Below are positions 49,578 to 57,839 of a stretch of 64,000 nucleotides of DNA, piece after piece. The notes beneath the pieces were generated by a model that was given only the letters and a program-made list of their open reading frames with translations, was not told the origin of the DNA and searched no databases. The translations under genes and the position numbers were made by a program. Each line of letters opens with the position of its first letter. The stretch's first letter is position 1. Source of the stretch: Azospirillum sp. OGB3 (GTDB lineage Bacteria; Pseudomonadota; Alphaproteobacteria; Azospirillales; Azospirillaceae); assembly GCF_014192915.1 (NCBI RefSeq), contig NZ_JACHYN010000016.1, positions 103,309-167,308 of the forward strand, read 5' to 3'.

Positions 49578-50060
49578 ATGGCGGCGAAGGTCACACCGGC
49601 GGTGAACGCGGCGAAGGCGGCGGGGATGGCCCACCGCCTGATGGAGTATGAGTACGACCCCTCGGCGGACGCCATTGGTCTGCACGCCGCGGCGGCCATG
49701 GGGCTGGACCCGGCGGTGGTCTACAAGACGCTGATCGTCCAGCTGGAGCCGAAGGCGCTGGCCTGCGTCGTCATTCCCGTCGCGGCGAAGCTGGACCTGA
49801 AGGCGCTGGCCGCCGCCGCGGGGGCGAAGAAGGCCGATCTCGCCGACCCCGCCCTGGCCGAACGCACCACCGGCTACATGGTTGGCGGCATCAGCCCGCT
49901 CGGCCAGCGCAAGGCCCTGCCGACCTTCATCGACTCCAGCGCCGAGAGCCTGCCGGAGATGGTCGTCAACGGCGGGCGCCGCGGCCTGCAGATCGCTCTG
50001 GCCCCCGCGGATCTGGCCCGCGCCACCAGGGCCGTGGTGCGGCGGATCGTGGTGCAGTAA
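49578..50060 (+). CDS. ybaK: Cys-tRNA(Pro) deacylase YbaK
   Basis: A 160-aa YbaK/EbsC-type editing protein that hydrolyses mischarged Cys-tRNA(Pro). It has the family core AAAAMGLDPAVVYKTLIVQLE (active-site Lys in YKT), ACVVIPVAAKLDLKALAAAAGAKKADLA, TTGYMVGGISPLGQRKALPTFID and VNGGRRGLQIALAPADL. All conserved positions are present. The start is the ATG at 49578 with GGGGGAGCAAG upstream. It is followed by a DMT transporter gene 135 bases away. Confidence 0.94.
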   Translation: MAAKVTPAVNAAKAAGMAHRLMEYEYDPSADAIGLHAAAAMGLDPAVVYKTLIVQLEPKALACVVIPVAAKLDLKALAAAAGAKKADLADPALAERTTGYMVGGISPLGQRKALPTFIDSSAESLPEMVVNGGRRGLQIALAPADLARATRAVVRRIVVQ

Positions 50061-50195
50061 GCGGAGCACCGCACCTCACCCCCGCCATGCCACCGCCGCA
50101 CTACCGCCCCCGCCGGGTTCCGGATAGGGTGCCGACACCATGCCCTCCCCTGCGCCCCGCCCTGCGCCCCACTCCGACCTTGCGAAGTTCCCATC

Positions 50196-51107
50196 ATGCT
50201 GACCGCCAACCTCGCCGCCCTGGGGGCCGCGCTCTGCTGGGCGGCCAGCGGGCTGATCGCCATCGGCCCGGTGCGGGCCATCGGCTCGGTCGCCTTCAAC
50301 CGCCTGCGCATGAGCATCGTCTTCGTCGGCACGGCGCTGGCCACGACGCTGCTCGGCGGCTGGCAGACGCTCGACCTTCAGGGAGCGGCGATCCTGGCGC
50401 TGTCCGGCGCCGTCGGCATCGTGATGGGCGACACCGCGCTGTTCTGGGCGCTGGGGCGCATCGGGCCGCGCCGCAACTCGGTCATCTACGCCACCAACGC
50501 ACCGATCACCGCGCTGCTCGCCTGGGCCGTGCTGGGGGAGGCGCTGGGGCCGTGGACCGCGGTCGGCATCGCGCTGGTCACCGCCGGGGTGATGCTGGCG
50601 ATCTTCTTCCGCGCCAGCCCGGTCCCGAACGGCACCAGCCCCGCCCCCCATGACTGGGAGTCGGTGCGCGGGCGCCTGCTGATCGGCGTCGGCGCCTGCC
50701 TGATCGCCGCCGTCTGCCAAGCCGCCGGCTCGGTCATCGCCCGGCCGGTGATGGCGGCCGGCGCCGACCCCATCGCCGCGGCGGCGGTGCGCGTCGGCAT
50801 GTCGGGGCTGCTGCTGTTCGCCGGTGGGCTGCTGCCCGGCCAGCGCCTCGGCTTCGGCCCCGGCCTGACGCCGCGCATCTTCGCCCAGGTGATGGTGAAC
50901 GGCTTCATCGGGCTGGGGCTGGGGATGACGCTGCTGCTGATCGGGCTGGCCCACGGCAACGCCGGCGTGGTCGCAACCCTGTCGGCCACCAGCCCGGTGC
51001 TGATCCTGCCGATGCTGTGGGTCTGGACCCGCCAGCGGCCGGGAGCCGGCGCCTGGGCGGGCGCCATCGTCGCCGTGCTGGGCGTCGCGCTGATCGTCAA
51101 TCGCTGA
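50196..51107 (+). CDS. EamA-family (DMT) transporter
   Basis: A 303-aa inner-membrane protein with about ten transmembrane segments in two EamA repeats. The first repeat begins LTANLAALGAALCWAASGLIAIGP, the second after PHDWESVRGRLLIGVGACLIAAVCQAAG. Repeat ends carry the usual short hydrophobic segments (VATLSATSPVLILPMLWVWT, IVAVLGVALIVNR). Members export amino acids, nucleobases or small metabolites; the substrate is not predictable. The start is the ATG at 50196. Confidence 0.9.
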   Translation: MLTANLAALGAALCWAASGLIAIGPVRAIGSVAFNRLRMSIVFVGTALATTLLGGWQTLDLQGAAILALSGAVGIVMGDTALFWALGRIGPRRNSVIYATNAPITALLAWAVLGEALGPWTAVGIALVTAGVMLAIFFRASPVPNGTSPAPHDWESVRGRLLIGVGACLIAAVCQAAGSVIARPVMAAGADPIAAAAVRVGMSGLLLFAGGLLPGQRLGFGPGLTPRIFAQVMVNGFIGLGLGMTLLLIGLAHGNAGVVATLSATSPVLILPMLWVWTRQRPGAGAWAGAIVAVLGVALIVNR

Positions 51108-51246
51108 GCCTGCCGGGGCGGCGTCCGCGGGTTGAAAATTTTTATCTGAAACGGTTGCGTCCGCCAATTTCCGGGGCAGGATGGAGAAACCGGCATCCGG
51201 TTCCCGCATTCCGGCGTTCCCGCATTCCGACAAGGCGCGACACCCC

Positions 51247-51762
51247 ATGGCCTCCCCCCGCCGCAAGCGCACCGGCGCCGACCCCGCCGCGCCGATGCTG
51301 CATCTGACCCGCTTCCTGCCCTACCGCCTGTCGGTGCTGTCCAACACGGTCAGCCACACGGTGGCGAAGCTGTACGAGAAGCGATTCGGCATCACCATCC
51401 CGGAATGGCGGGTCATCGCCGTGCTGGGCGGCGGCGAGACGCTGAGCGCGGGGGAGATCGCCCAGCGCACCGCCATGGACAAGGTGCAGGTCAGCCGGGC
51501 AATCAGCCGGATGCTCGATTCGGCGCTGATCCTGCGCGAATCGGGCGCCACCGACCGCCGCAAGGCGCAGCTGACCCTGACGCCGAAGGCGCTGGCGATC
51601 TACACGGAGATCGTCCCCCTCGCCCTCGCCTACGAGCGGGAGCTGACCGACGCGCTCACGGAGGAGGAGATGGGCCAGCTCGACGGCCTGCTGACCAAGC
51701 TCCAGGCCCAGGCCGACGCGCTGGCCACCCGCCCCGGCCCTCAGTCCCCGAAGACGGACTGA
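51247..51762 (+). CDS. MarR-family transcriptional regulator
   Basis: A 171-aa winged-helix regulator. The DNA-binding core is YEKRFGITIPEWRVIAVLGGGETLSAGEIAQRTAMDKVQVSRAISRML, followed by the wing ILRESGATDRRKAQLTLTPKG-type sequence. The N-terminal and C-terminal helices form the dimer interface. The start is taken at the ATG 51247 (MASPRRKRTG); an ATG at 51181 would add 22 residues with little support. It is convergent with the peptide-type ABC operon, four bases from its end, so it is unlikely to be autoregulated together with that operon. Confidence 0.9.
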   Translation: MASPRRKRTGADPAAPMLHLTRFLPYRLSVLSNTVSHTVAKLYEKRFGITIPEWRVIAVLGGGETLSAGEIAQRTAMDKVQVSRAISRMLDSALILRESGATDRRKAQLTLTPKALAIYTEIVPLALAYERELTDALTEEEMGQLDGLLTKLQAQADALATRPGPQSPKTD

Positions 51763-51765
51763 CCG

Positions 51766-52542
51766 CTACGCGAAGTCCTTGAAGCTGTCCGCCGCCGCGC
51801 GGTCGTAGCCCTGGCTGGCGCGCAGGAGCTGGCGCGTGTAGTCCTCCCGCGCGGCTCCCCGGCGCAGGGCGTCCACGTCCATCTCCTCGACGATGCGGCC
51901 GCGGTTCATCACCGCCAGCCGGTCGCACATGGTGGCGACCACCGCCAGATTGTGGCTGACCAGCACGTAGGTCAGCGCATGCTCCGCCCGCAGCCGCTTC
52001 AGCAGGTTGAGGATTTCCGCCTGCACCGACACATCGAGCGCCGAGGTCGGCTCGTCCAGCAGCAGCACGCGCGGCTCCAGAACCAGGGCGCGGGCGATGG
52101 CGACGCGCTGGCGCTGCCCGCCGGAGAGCTGGTGCGGGTAGCGGAAGCGGAACTGCGGCCCCAGCCCGACGTCGCGCAGCACCCGGTCGATCCGCGCGTC
52201 GGCGTCGCGCAAGCCATGGATGGCGATGGGCTCGGCCAGGATGCGGTCGATGGTGTGGCGCGGGTGCAGCGAGCCGTAGGGGTCCTGGAAGACCATCTGG
52301 CAGGACTTGAAGAAGCCCTTCTCGCGGCGGCGGCTTTGCGCGGCGCCGGCCACGGCGATGGAGCCGGTCCAGTCGTGGTTCAGACCGACGACGGCGCGCA
52401 GCACGGTGGACTTTCCCGAGCCCGATTCGCCGACCAGCCCGAAGCTCTCGCCCTCCCGCACGGTGAAGGACACCCCCTGCACGGCGGCAACCACGTCGGC
52501 GCCATGGCCGAAGGTGACGCGCAGATCCCTGACGTCGATCAT
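51766..52542 (-). CDS. Peptide/nickel-type ABC transporter ATPase, second (DppF/NikE-like)
   Basis: A 258-aa ATPase. Walker A is GESGSGKST (38-46), the signature LSGGQRQRVAIARAL and Walker B VLLLDEPTSALD. The QMVFQDPYGSLHPRHT Q-loop motif is typical of the DppF/OppF/NikE group. It is shorter than DppF (~330 aa) and ends soon after the ATPase core, as NikE does, so the usual C-terminal oligopeptide extension is missing. The start is the ATG at 52540-52542. It is the last gene of the five-gene operon, four bases after the DppD-like gene. Confidence 0.91.
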   Translation of the reverse strand: MIDVRDLRVTFGHGADVVAAVQGVSFTVREGESFGLVGESGSGKSTVLRAVVGLNHDWTGSIAVAGAAQSRRREKGFFKSCQMVFQDPYGSLHPRHTIDRILAEPIAIHGLRDADARIDRVLRDVGLGPQFRFRYPHQLSGGQRQRVAIARALVLEPRVLLLDEPTSALDVSVQAEILNLLKRLRAEHALTYVLVSHNLAVVATMCDRLAVMNRGRIVEEMDVDALRRGAAREDYTRQLLRASQGYDRAAADSFKDFA

Positions 52543-52545
52543 GCC

Positions 52546-53388
52546 TCAGCCCTCCAGCCAGGACGGGTCGCGCGCCAGCACCGGAAGCTCCGCCCGCGTG
52601 TCGTCGAGGCGCGGCAGGCTGTCGAGCAGGCCGCGGGTGTAGGGGTGCTTCGCCGCGTGCAGCTCCGACGCGCGGCAGGTCTCGACCACCCGGCCGGCGT
52701 ACATGATCAGGATGCGGTCGCAGAAGGACGCCACGAGATTCAGGTCGTGGCTGACGAAGATCATCCCCATGCCGCGGCTGGAGCACAGCTCGTCCATGAT
52801 CGCCAGCACCTGCATCTGCACCGTGACGTCGAGCGCCGAGGTCGGCTCGTCGGCGATCAGCAGGTCGGGGTTGGGGATCAGCATCATGGCGATCATGATG
52901 CGCTGGCCCATGCCGCCCGACACCTCGTGCGGGTAGAGGCCGTAGACGCGCTCCGGGTTGCGGATGCGCACGGCCTCCAGCATCTCCAGCGCGCGCCGCT
53001 TCGCCTCCGCCGTGCCGGCGCTGGAATGGACGCGGTAGGCCTCGGCGATCTGGGCGCCGATGGTCATCACCGGGTTCAGCGAGAATTTCGGGTCCTGCAT
53101 GACCATGGAGATGCGCCGCCCGCGGATGCCGCGCAACCGCTTCTCCGGCAGGGTCAGCAGGTCCTCGCCCTGGAAGCTCAGCCGGTCGGCGGTGACGATT
53201 CCGGGCGGCGGGACCAGCCGCAGGATGGCCCGCCCGGTCATCGACTTGCCGGAGCCGGACTCGCCGACGATGCCCAGCTTTTCCCGGCCCACGGTGAAGG
53301 AGACGCCGCGCACCGCCTGCGTCACGCCCGTCCGGGTGGGGAAGGAGATGCGGAGGTTCTCGACCTCCAGCAGAGGAGTCTCGCTCAT
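52546..53388 (-). CDS. Peptide/nickel-type ABC transporter ATPase, first (DppD/NikD-like)
   Basis: A 280-aa ATPase. Walker A is GESGSGKSM (42-50), the signature VSGGMGQRIMIAMML and Walker B LLIADEPTSALD; Q-loop MQDPKFSLNPVMT and H-loop VSHDLNLVASFCDRI are intact. Length is between NikD and DppD. It pairs with the second ATPase to drive the two permeases. The start is the ATG at 53386-53388, which overlaps the preceding permease stop by four bases. The C-terminus (KHPYTRGLLDSLPRL) is the usual short end of this subfamily. Confidence 0.92.
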   Translation of the reverse strand: MSETPLLEVENLRISFPTRTGVTQAVRGVSFTVGREKLGIVGESGSGKSMTGRAILRLVPPPGIVTADRLSFQGEDLLTLPEKRLRGIRGRRISMVMQDPKFSLNPVMTIGAQIAEAYRVHSSAGTAEAKRRALEMLEAVRIRNPERVYGLYPHEVSGGMGQRIMIAMMLIPNPDLLIADEPTSALDVTVQMQVLAIMDELCSSRGMGMIFVSHDLNLVASFCDRILIMYAGRVVETCRASELHAAKHPYTRGLLDSLPRLDDTRAELPVLARDPSWLEG

Positions 53389-54305
53389 TGGCCTTTCGGG
53401 TCCAGAACGTCGCGCAGGCCGTCGCCCAGCAGGTTGAAGCCCAGGCTGACCACGAAGATGGCGATGCCGGGCATGGTGGCGACCCACCACTGCTCCAGCA
53501 CATACTGGCGCCCGGTGGCGATCATCGCGCCCCACTCCGGGGCGGGCGGCTGCGCGCCGAGGCCGAGGAAGCCCAGCCCCGCCGCCGTCAGGATGATCCC
53601 CGCCATGTCCAGCGTCACCCGCACGATCAGCGAGGAGGAGCAGAGCGGCACCACATGGCCGAGGATGATCCGCGGCGTCGAGGCGCCCTGGAGCCTTGCG
53701 GCGCTGATGAAGTCGCTCTTGCGGATGGTGATCGTCTCGGCCCGCGCGATGCGGGCGTAGGGCGGCCAGCTGGTGATCGCGATGGCGATGATGGCGTTCT
53801 CGATGCCCGGCCCCAGCGCCGAGACGAAGGCCAGCGCCAGGATCAGCTTCGGGAAGGCCAGGAAGATGTCGGTGACGCGCATCAGCACCGCGTCCACCCA
53901 GCCGCCGAGATAGCCGGCCACCGTCCCGATCAGCAGCCCGGCCACCGGTGCCGTCACCGCGACCAGCGCCACGATCATCAGCGTCAGGCGGGAGCCGTAG
54001 AGGATGCGCGACAGGATGTCCCGCCCGAAGGCGTCGGTGCCCAGCCAGTGCGCCGCGCTCGGCGGCAGAAGCCGCTGCGACAGGTTCTGCGTGTAGGGAT
54101 CGTAGGGGGCGAGCAGCGGGGCCAGCGCCGCCATCAGCACCAGCAGCAGCACGATGCCCAGCCCGATCATGGCCAGCCGGTTGCGCGCGAAGGCCAGCCA
54201 GCCCAGATAGACCCGGCCCAGCCGCGCCTGCCCGCGGGAGTGCGGCGTCTCGGCGGTCAACCACGCCCGCAGCCCGCTTTCGGTCGTTTGAGTCTGTGCG
54301 GTCAT
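53385..54305 (-). CDS. Peptide/nickel-type ABC transporter permease (DppC-like)
   Basis: A 306-aa inner-membrane permease of the DppC/NikC type. TM1 is MIGLGIVLLLVLMAALAPLLAP, followed by the periplasmic PYTQNLSQRLLPPSAAHWLGTDAFGRDILSRILYG segment, a DppC hallmark. The EAA-like loop is FISAARLQGASTPRIILGHVVP. Five to six TMs in total. The start is the ATG at 54303-54305, with GAGGGGG upstream; a GTG further upstream is an alternative. It follows the DppB-like gene by about ten bases and overlaps the first ATPase gene by four. Confidence 0.93.
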   Translation of the reverse strand: MTAQTQTTESGLRAWLTAETPHSRGQARLGRVYLGWLAFARNRLAMIGLGIVLLLVLMAALAPLLAPYDPYTQNLSQRLLPPSAAHWLGTDAFGRDILSRILYGSRLTLMIVALVAVTAPVAGLLIGTVAGYLGGWVDAVLMRVTDIFLAFPKLILALAFVSALGPGIENAIIAIAITSWPPYARIARAETITIRKSDFISAARLQGASTPRIILGHVVPLCSSSLIVRVTLDMAGIILTAAGLGFLGLGAQPPAPEWGAMIATGRQYVLEQWWVATMPGIAIFVVSLGFNLLGDGLRDVLDPKGQ

Positions 54306-54315
54306 CGTGCCCCCC

Positions 54316-55335
54316 TCATCGCGCACGGGGATCGAGCAGGCGGTACAGCAGGTCGGACAGCAGGTTCAGGCCGATGAAGACCGCCCCCACCACCAGCGTG
54401 CCGCCCAGCACCGCGTTCATGTCAGCCGACAGCAGGGAGTTGGTGATGTAGAGCCCCAGCCCCGGCCAGGCGAACACCGTCTCCGTCAGCACCGACCCTT
54501 CCAGCAGCGAGGCGTAGGACAGCGCCACCACGGTCGTCAGGGGCACCGCGATGTTGCCCAGCGCGTGGCGCCAGATCACCCGCGCCTCCGACATGCCCTT
54601 GACGCGGGCCGTCGTGATGTATTCCTGGCGGAGCTGGTCCAGCATGAAGCTGCGCGTCATGCGCGCGATGTAGGCCACGCTGTAGAGGCCGAGGATGCCC
54701 GCCGGCAGCACCAGATGGTGCAGCGCGTTCCAGAACACGTCGCTCTCGCCGGCCAGCAGAGCGTCCGCCGTGATGATCCCGGTCACCGGATCGACCAGCC
54801 CCTCGTAGAAGACGTCCACCCGCCCCGGCCCCGGCGCCCAGTCGAGGCGCGCGTAGAAGACCAGCAGCGCCATCAGCCCCAGCCAGAAGATCGGGATGGA
54901 ATGGCCGATCAGCCCGATCACCCGGATCAGATGGTCCGGCCAGCGCCCGCGATGGACGGCGGCCATCACCCCCGCCGGGATGCCCAGCAGAACGCCGACG
55001 ACCAGCGCGGCGGTGGCCAGCTCCAGCGTCGCCGGGAAGACGCGCAGGATGTCCTCCAGCACCGGGCGGGAGGTCAGGACCGAGGTGCCGAAATCGCCCT
55101 GCAGCACGTCGCCGACGTAGCGCAGGAACTGCTGCCACAGCGGCAGGTCCAGCCCCAGCTCCTGCCGGACGCGGGCGTAGGTGTCGGCGGACACGCGGTC
55201 GCCGACCACGGCGATCACCGGGTCGATGGGCACCACGCGCCCGATCAGGAAGGTGACGAGCAGGAGTCCGAGGACGGTCAGCGCCACCGAGACGAGCAAG
55301 CCCGCCCCGCGAATCGCATGACGCCGCCCCGGCAT
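54316..55335 (-). CDS. Peptide/nickel-type ABC transporter permease (DppB-like)
   Basis: A 339-aa inner-membrane permease of the DppB/NikB type. The N-terminal TM is LLVSVALTVLGLLLVTFLIG, followed by DPVIAVVGDRVSADTYARVRQELGLDLPLWQQFLRY, typical of DppB. The EAA loop region is YITTARVKGMSEARVIWRHALGN. The start is taken at the ATG 55333-55335; a TTG at 55362 would add nine residues, and neither has a strong ribosome site. The gap to the binding-protein gene contains a double palindromic element. Confidence 0.92.
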   Translation of the reverse strand: MPGRRHAIRGAGLLVSVALTVLGLLLVTFLIGRVVPIDPVIAVVGDRVSADTYARVRQELGLDLPLWQQFLRYVGDVLQGDFGTSVLTSRPVLEDILRVFPATLELATAALVVGVLLGIPAGVMAAVHRGRWPDHLIRVIGLIGHSIPIFWLGLMALLVFYARLDWAPGPGRVDVFYEGLVDPVTGIITADALLAGESDVFWNALHHLVLPAGILGLYSVAYIARMTRSFMLDQLRQEYITTARVKGMSEARVIWRHALGNIAVPLTTVVALSYASLLEGSVLTETVFAWPGLGLYITNSLLSADMNAVLGGTLVVGAVFIGLNLLSDLLYRLLDPRAR

Positions 55336-55387
55336 CCCCGGTCGTTTCAAGATAGCGGCCAAGTTTCACCCGACATGAGTTCAAAAT

Positions 55388-55528
55388 CCCTCTCCCGCCC
55401 CGGGAGAGGGAGGGGACCCGTGCGGAGCACGGGAAGGGTGAGGGTACCGCCGAGGATCAGTGTCTCGATCCTCCCACGACCCTCACCCGGCGCCTTCGGC
55501 GCCACCCTCTCCCGGGACGGGAGAGGGG
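55388..55528. repeat. Pair of inverted palindromic elements between binding protein and permease genes
   Basis: Two copies of a CCCTCTCCCG-x-CCCGGGAGAGGG-type unit (55388-55446 and 55479-55528) lie head to head, each with GGGTGAGGGT, with a GAGGATC/GATCCTC stem between (about 55452-55473). In the operon mRNA they would form strong hairpins directly after the binding-protein gene. They are related in sequence style to the element at 43236-43322. Confidence 0.85.
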
Positions 55529-55542
55529 ATGGGCGGCCAGCC

Positions 55543-57150
55543 TTACTTCTTGCTGACCTTCCAGTAGTAGTTGCTGTCGAAGCTCGGCCCCCAGACCAGA
55601 CCCTCGACGTTGCTGCGCTCCGCGATCACCTCGGTCTGCTGGAACATGATGACGAAGGGCGAGGTCTCCAGCACCTCGCGCTGAAGCTCCTGGTACATCG
55701 CGGCGCGCTTGGCGGTGTCGCGCTCCTCGACCGCGGCGGCGGTCTTCTTGGTCAGCTCGGGGATGTCCCAGGCGTTGCGCCAGGACAGCGGCTTGGCCTT
55801 CGCGTCGTCGGCATTGTCCGGGTTGGCGGCGAAGGTGTCGGCGTTGGTGTTCGGGTCCTGATAGTCGGCGCCCCACTGGTAAAGCAGCGCCTCGTGGTTG
55901 CGGGCGCGGTACTTGGTGACCACCTGCTTGCCGTCCGCCGGCAGCAGGTTGATCTTGATGCCCGCCGCCGCGGCGCTGCCCTGGATGGCCTGGGCCATGT
56001 CCATGCTGGGCGAAGTGTTGCGGACGTCCATCGTCACCGTGATGCCGTCCGGATAGCCGGCCTGTTTCAGCAGCTCCTTCGCCTTGGCCGGATCGTACGT
56101 GTACGGGTTCTCCTCCAGCGCGCCGAGGAAGCCCTTGGGCAGGAAGGCCTGATGGACGGTGCCGAGGCCGTTCATGATGGTCTTCGCCATGCCGTCGTAG
56201 TCCACGGCGTACTTGAAGGCCTTGCGCACGTCGGGCTTGGCCAGCACCTCGTTTTTCTGGTTCAGGCCGAAATAATAGAGCGTGCCCTTGGGCGCCTGGA
56301 CGATGCGGATCTTGTCGTTGCCGCGCAGCGGCTCGAACTGCTCCGGCTTCAGGTTGCGGGCCACGTCGACGTCGCCCTTCTCCAGCAGCAGACGCTGGGT
56401 CGCCGGCTCCGCGATGTGGCGGATCAGCACGCGCTTCACCGCCGGGGCGCCGCCCCAGTAATTGGCGTTGGCCTCCAGCGACAGAAGCTCGCTGGCCTTC
56501 CACTGGCGCAGCACGAAGGGGCCGGACCCGGCGGAGTTGGCCTTCAGGAAGGCGGCGCCGAAGTCGCCGTTGACCTCCTTGCTCTTGACCAGTTTGGAAT
56601 CGACCACGCCGGAGACGTCGGCGGTCAGGCAATAGAGCACGAAGGTCGGGGCGTAGGTCTTGTCCGTCTCGAAGACCAGGGTGCGCGGGTTGGTCGCGCG
56701 GACCTTCTGGTCGACGTTCTCCGGCGTCAGGCCGAACTGGGTCAGGATGAAGGCCGGCCCCTTGTTCATCTTCACGGCGCGCTGGAGCGAATAGGCCACG
56801 TCCTCCGCCGTCAGCGGGTTGCCCGAGTGGAACGTGATGCCGTCGCGGATGGTGAAGGTGAAGGTCTTGCCGTCGTCGGAAACGGTCCAGCTTTCCGCCA
56901 CCTGCCCATGGATCTTGCTGACGTCGTTGACGTCGAAGCGGATCAGCCGGTCATAGACCTGGGCGCCGTATTCCGCCCCCGACAGCTCGAAGATCTCGCC
57001 GGGATCGAGCGTCACGATGTCGTCGAACTGCCAAGCCATGACCAGCGTGTCCTTCGGCGTGTCGGCCAGGACCGGCGTGGCCGCAAGACCGAAGGAAAGA
57101 CCAGCGGACAGAAGGGCGGCGCCGGCCAGACGGCGCGCGAGCGTGTTCAT
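55543..57150 (-). CDS. Peptide/nickel-type ABC substrate-binding protein (DppA/SBP_bac_5)
   Basis: A 535-aa periplasmic binding protein of family SBP_bac_5. The signal peptide (LAGAALLSAGLSFGLAATPVLA) is cut near residue 30. Family landmarks are LVMAWQFDDIVTLDPGEIFE, WTVSDDGKTFTFTIRDGITFHSG, YSLQRAVKMN and YPDGITVTMDV. The start is the ATG at 57148-57150 (MNTLARRL); an upstream ATG at 57159 has its ribosome site too close. It is the first gene of the operon. Substrates of this family include di- and oligopeptides, nickel and glutathione; the sequence does not decide. Confidence 0.93.
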   Translation of the reverse strand: MNTLARRLAGAALLSAGLSFGLAATPVLADTPKDTLVMAWQFDDIVTLDPGEIFELSGAEYGAQVYDRLIRFDVNDVSKIHGQVAESWTVSDDGKTFTFTIRDGITFHSGNPLTAEDVAYSLQRAVKMNKGPAFILTQFGLTPENVDQKVRATNPRTLVFETDKTYAPTFVLYCLTADVSGVVDSKLVKSKEVNGDFGAAFLKANSAGSGPFVLRQWKASELLSLEANANYWGGAPAVKRVLIRHIAEPATQRLLLEKGDVDVARNLKPEQFEPLRGNDKIRIVQAPKGTLYYFGLNQKNEVLAKPDVRKAFKYAVDYDGMAKTIMNGLGTVHQAFLPKGFLGALEENPYTYDPAKAKELLKQAGYPDGITVTMDVRNTSPSMDMAQAIQGSAAAAGIKINLLPADGKQVVTKYRARNHEALLYQWGADYQDPNTNADTFAANPDNADDAKAKPLSWRNAWDIPELTKKTAAAVEERDTAKRAAMYQELQREVLETSPFVIMFQQTEVIAERSNVEGLVWGPSFDSNYYWKVSKK

Positions 57151-57378
57151 GGTTCCCATACTCCCTGCATGATCCCGGAACGACCCCGGACGGGGCGAAT
57201 TCTCTTTGGAATTCTTAGCGGTTAACGGCCGGATGATCCGGCGGCGCGGGTTCGCCTGTCAAGCGGGCGGCGGTCATAGCGCCCCCCGTGATCGAGCGCG
57301 AACGCCTTAACCCGGTCCGCAAGAGGCTTGCCGATCCCATCCTTCCGTCCACATCACTGGCAAAGCGATGGAGGACCC

Positions 57379-57537
57379 ATGGACCAGGACCGCGAGAACG
57401 GCCAGTCGCGCGTGCCCAAGCCGCCGAGCCGCGACGAGGTGGAGAAGATCAGCGACGCGCAGCGCTATATCACCGACGACTGGACCGGCGACGGCGGGAA
57501 ACCGGCGGACCAGTCCAGGGACGACACCAAACATTGA
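57379..57537 (+). CDS. Small hypothetical protein
   Basis: A 52-aa polar protein (MDQDRENGQSRVPKPPSRDE..., ending DQSRDDTKH). A GGAGG five to six bases before the ATG at 57379 gives good start support. A short predicted helix (EVEKISDAQRYITDD) lies in an otherwise disordered, acidic sequence. No family recognised. It is separated by 58 bases from another small gene on the same strand. Confidence 0.65.
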   Translation: MDQDRENGQSRVPKPPSRDEVEKISDAQRYITDDWTGDGGKPADQSRDDTKH

Positions 57538-57595
57538 GTTCGGAACCGTCCCCGCGTAGCCTCGTCCGCCGACGACCACACGCGCGGGGACGACC

Positions 57596-57817
57596 ATGAT
57601 CGGGAACGACGGAAAGCCGGTGTCGAAGGAGGGGCTGCGCCAGCACCTCGCCGCCTACAACACGCAGTCGCGCGGCTCGAAGGAGTTCGCGGAGATCCCG
57701 CGCGCGCTGGTCACCGTCTGCGACAACCTGAAGGCCGGCAAGACCACCTACGTGAAGTGCCTGGACGGCCAGTTGCAGTTGTCCCGGCGCAAGGACAACA
57801 GCGTCCAGGCGGCGTAG
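57596..57817 (+). CDS. Small hypothetical protein
   Basis: A 73-aa soluble protein (MIGNDGKPVSKEGLRQHLAA...). It looks like a compact alpha+beta fold: EGLRQHLAAYNTQSRGSKEFAEI, then LVTVCDNLKAGKTTYVKCLDGQLQLSRRK. Two cysteines are present. The start is the ATG at 57596 with GGGGACGACC upstream. No family recognised. It is convergent with the TPR-glycosyltransferase gene. Confidence 0.65.
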   Translation: MIGNDGKPVSKEGLRQHLAAYNTQSRGSKEFAEIPRALVTVCDNLKAGKTTYVKCLDGQLQLSRRKDNSVQAA

Positions 57818-57839
57818 CGCCCCGTCTACCCCTCGCCCT

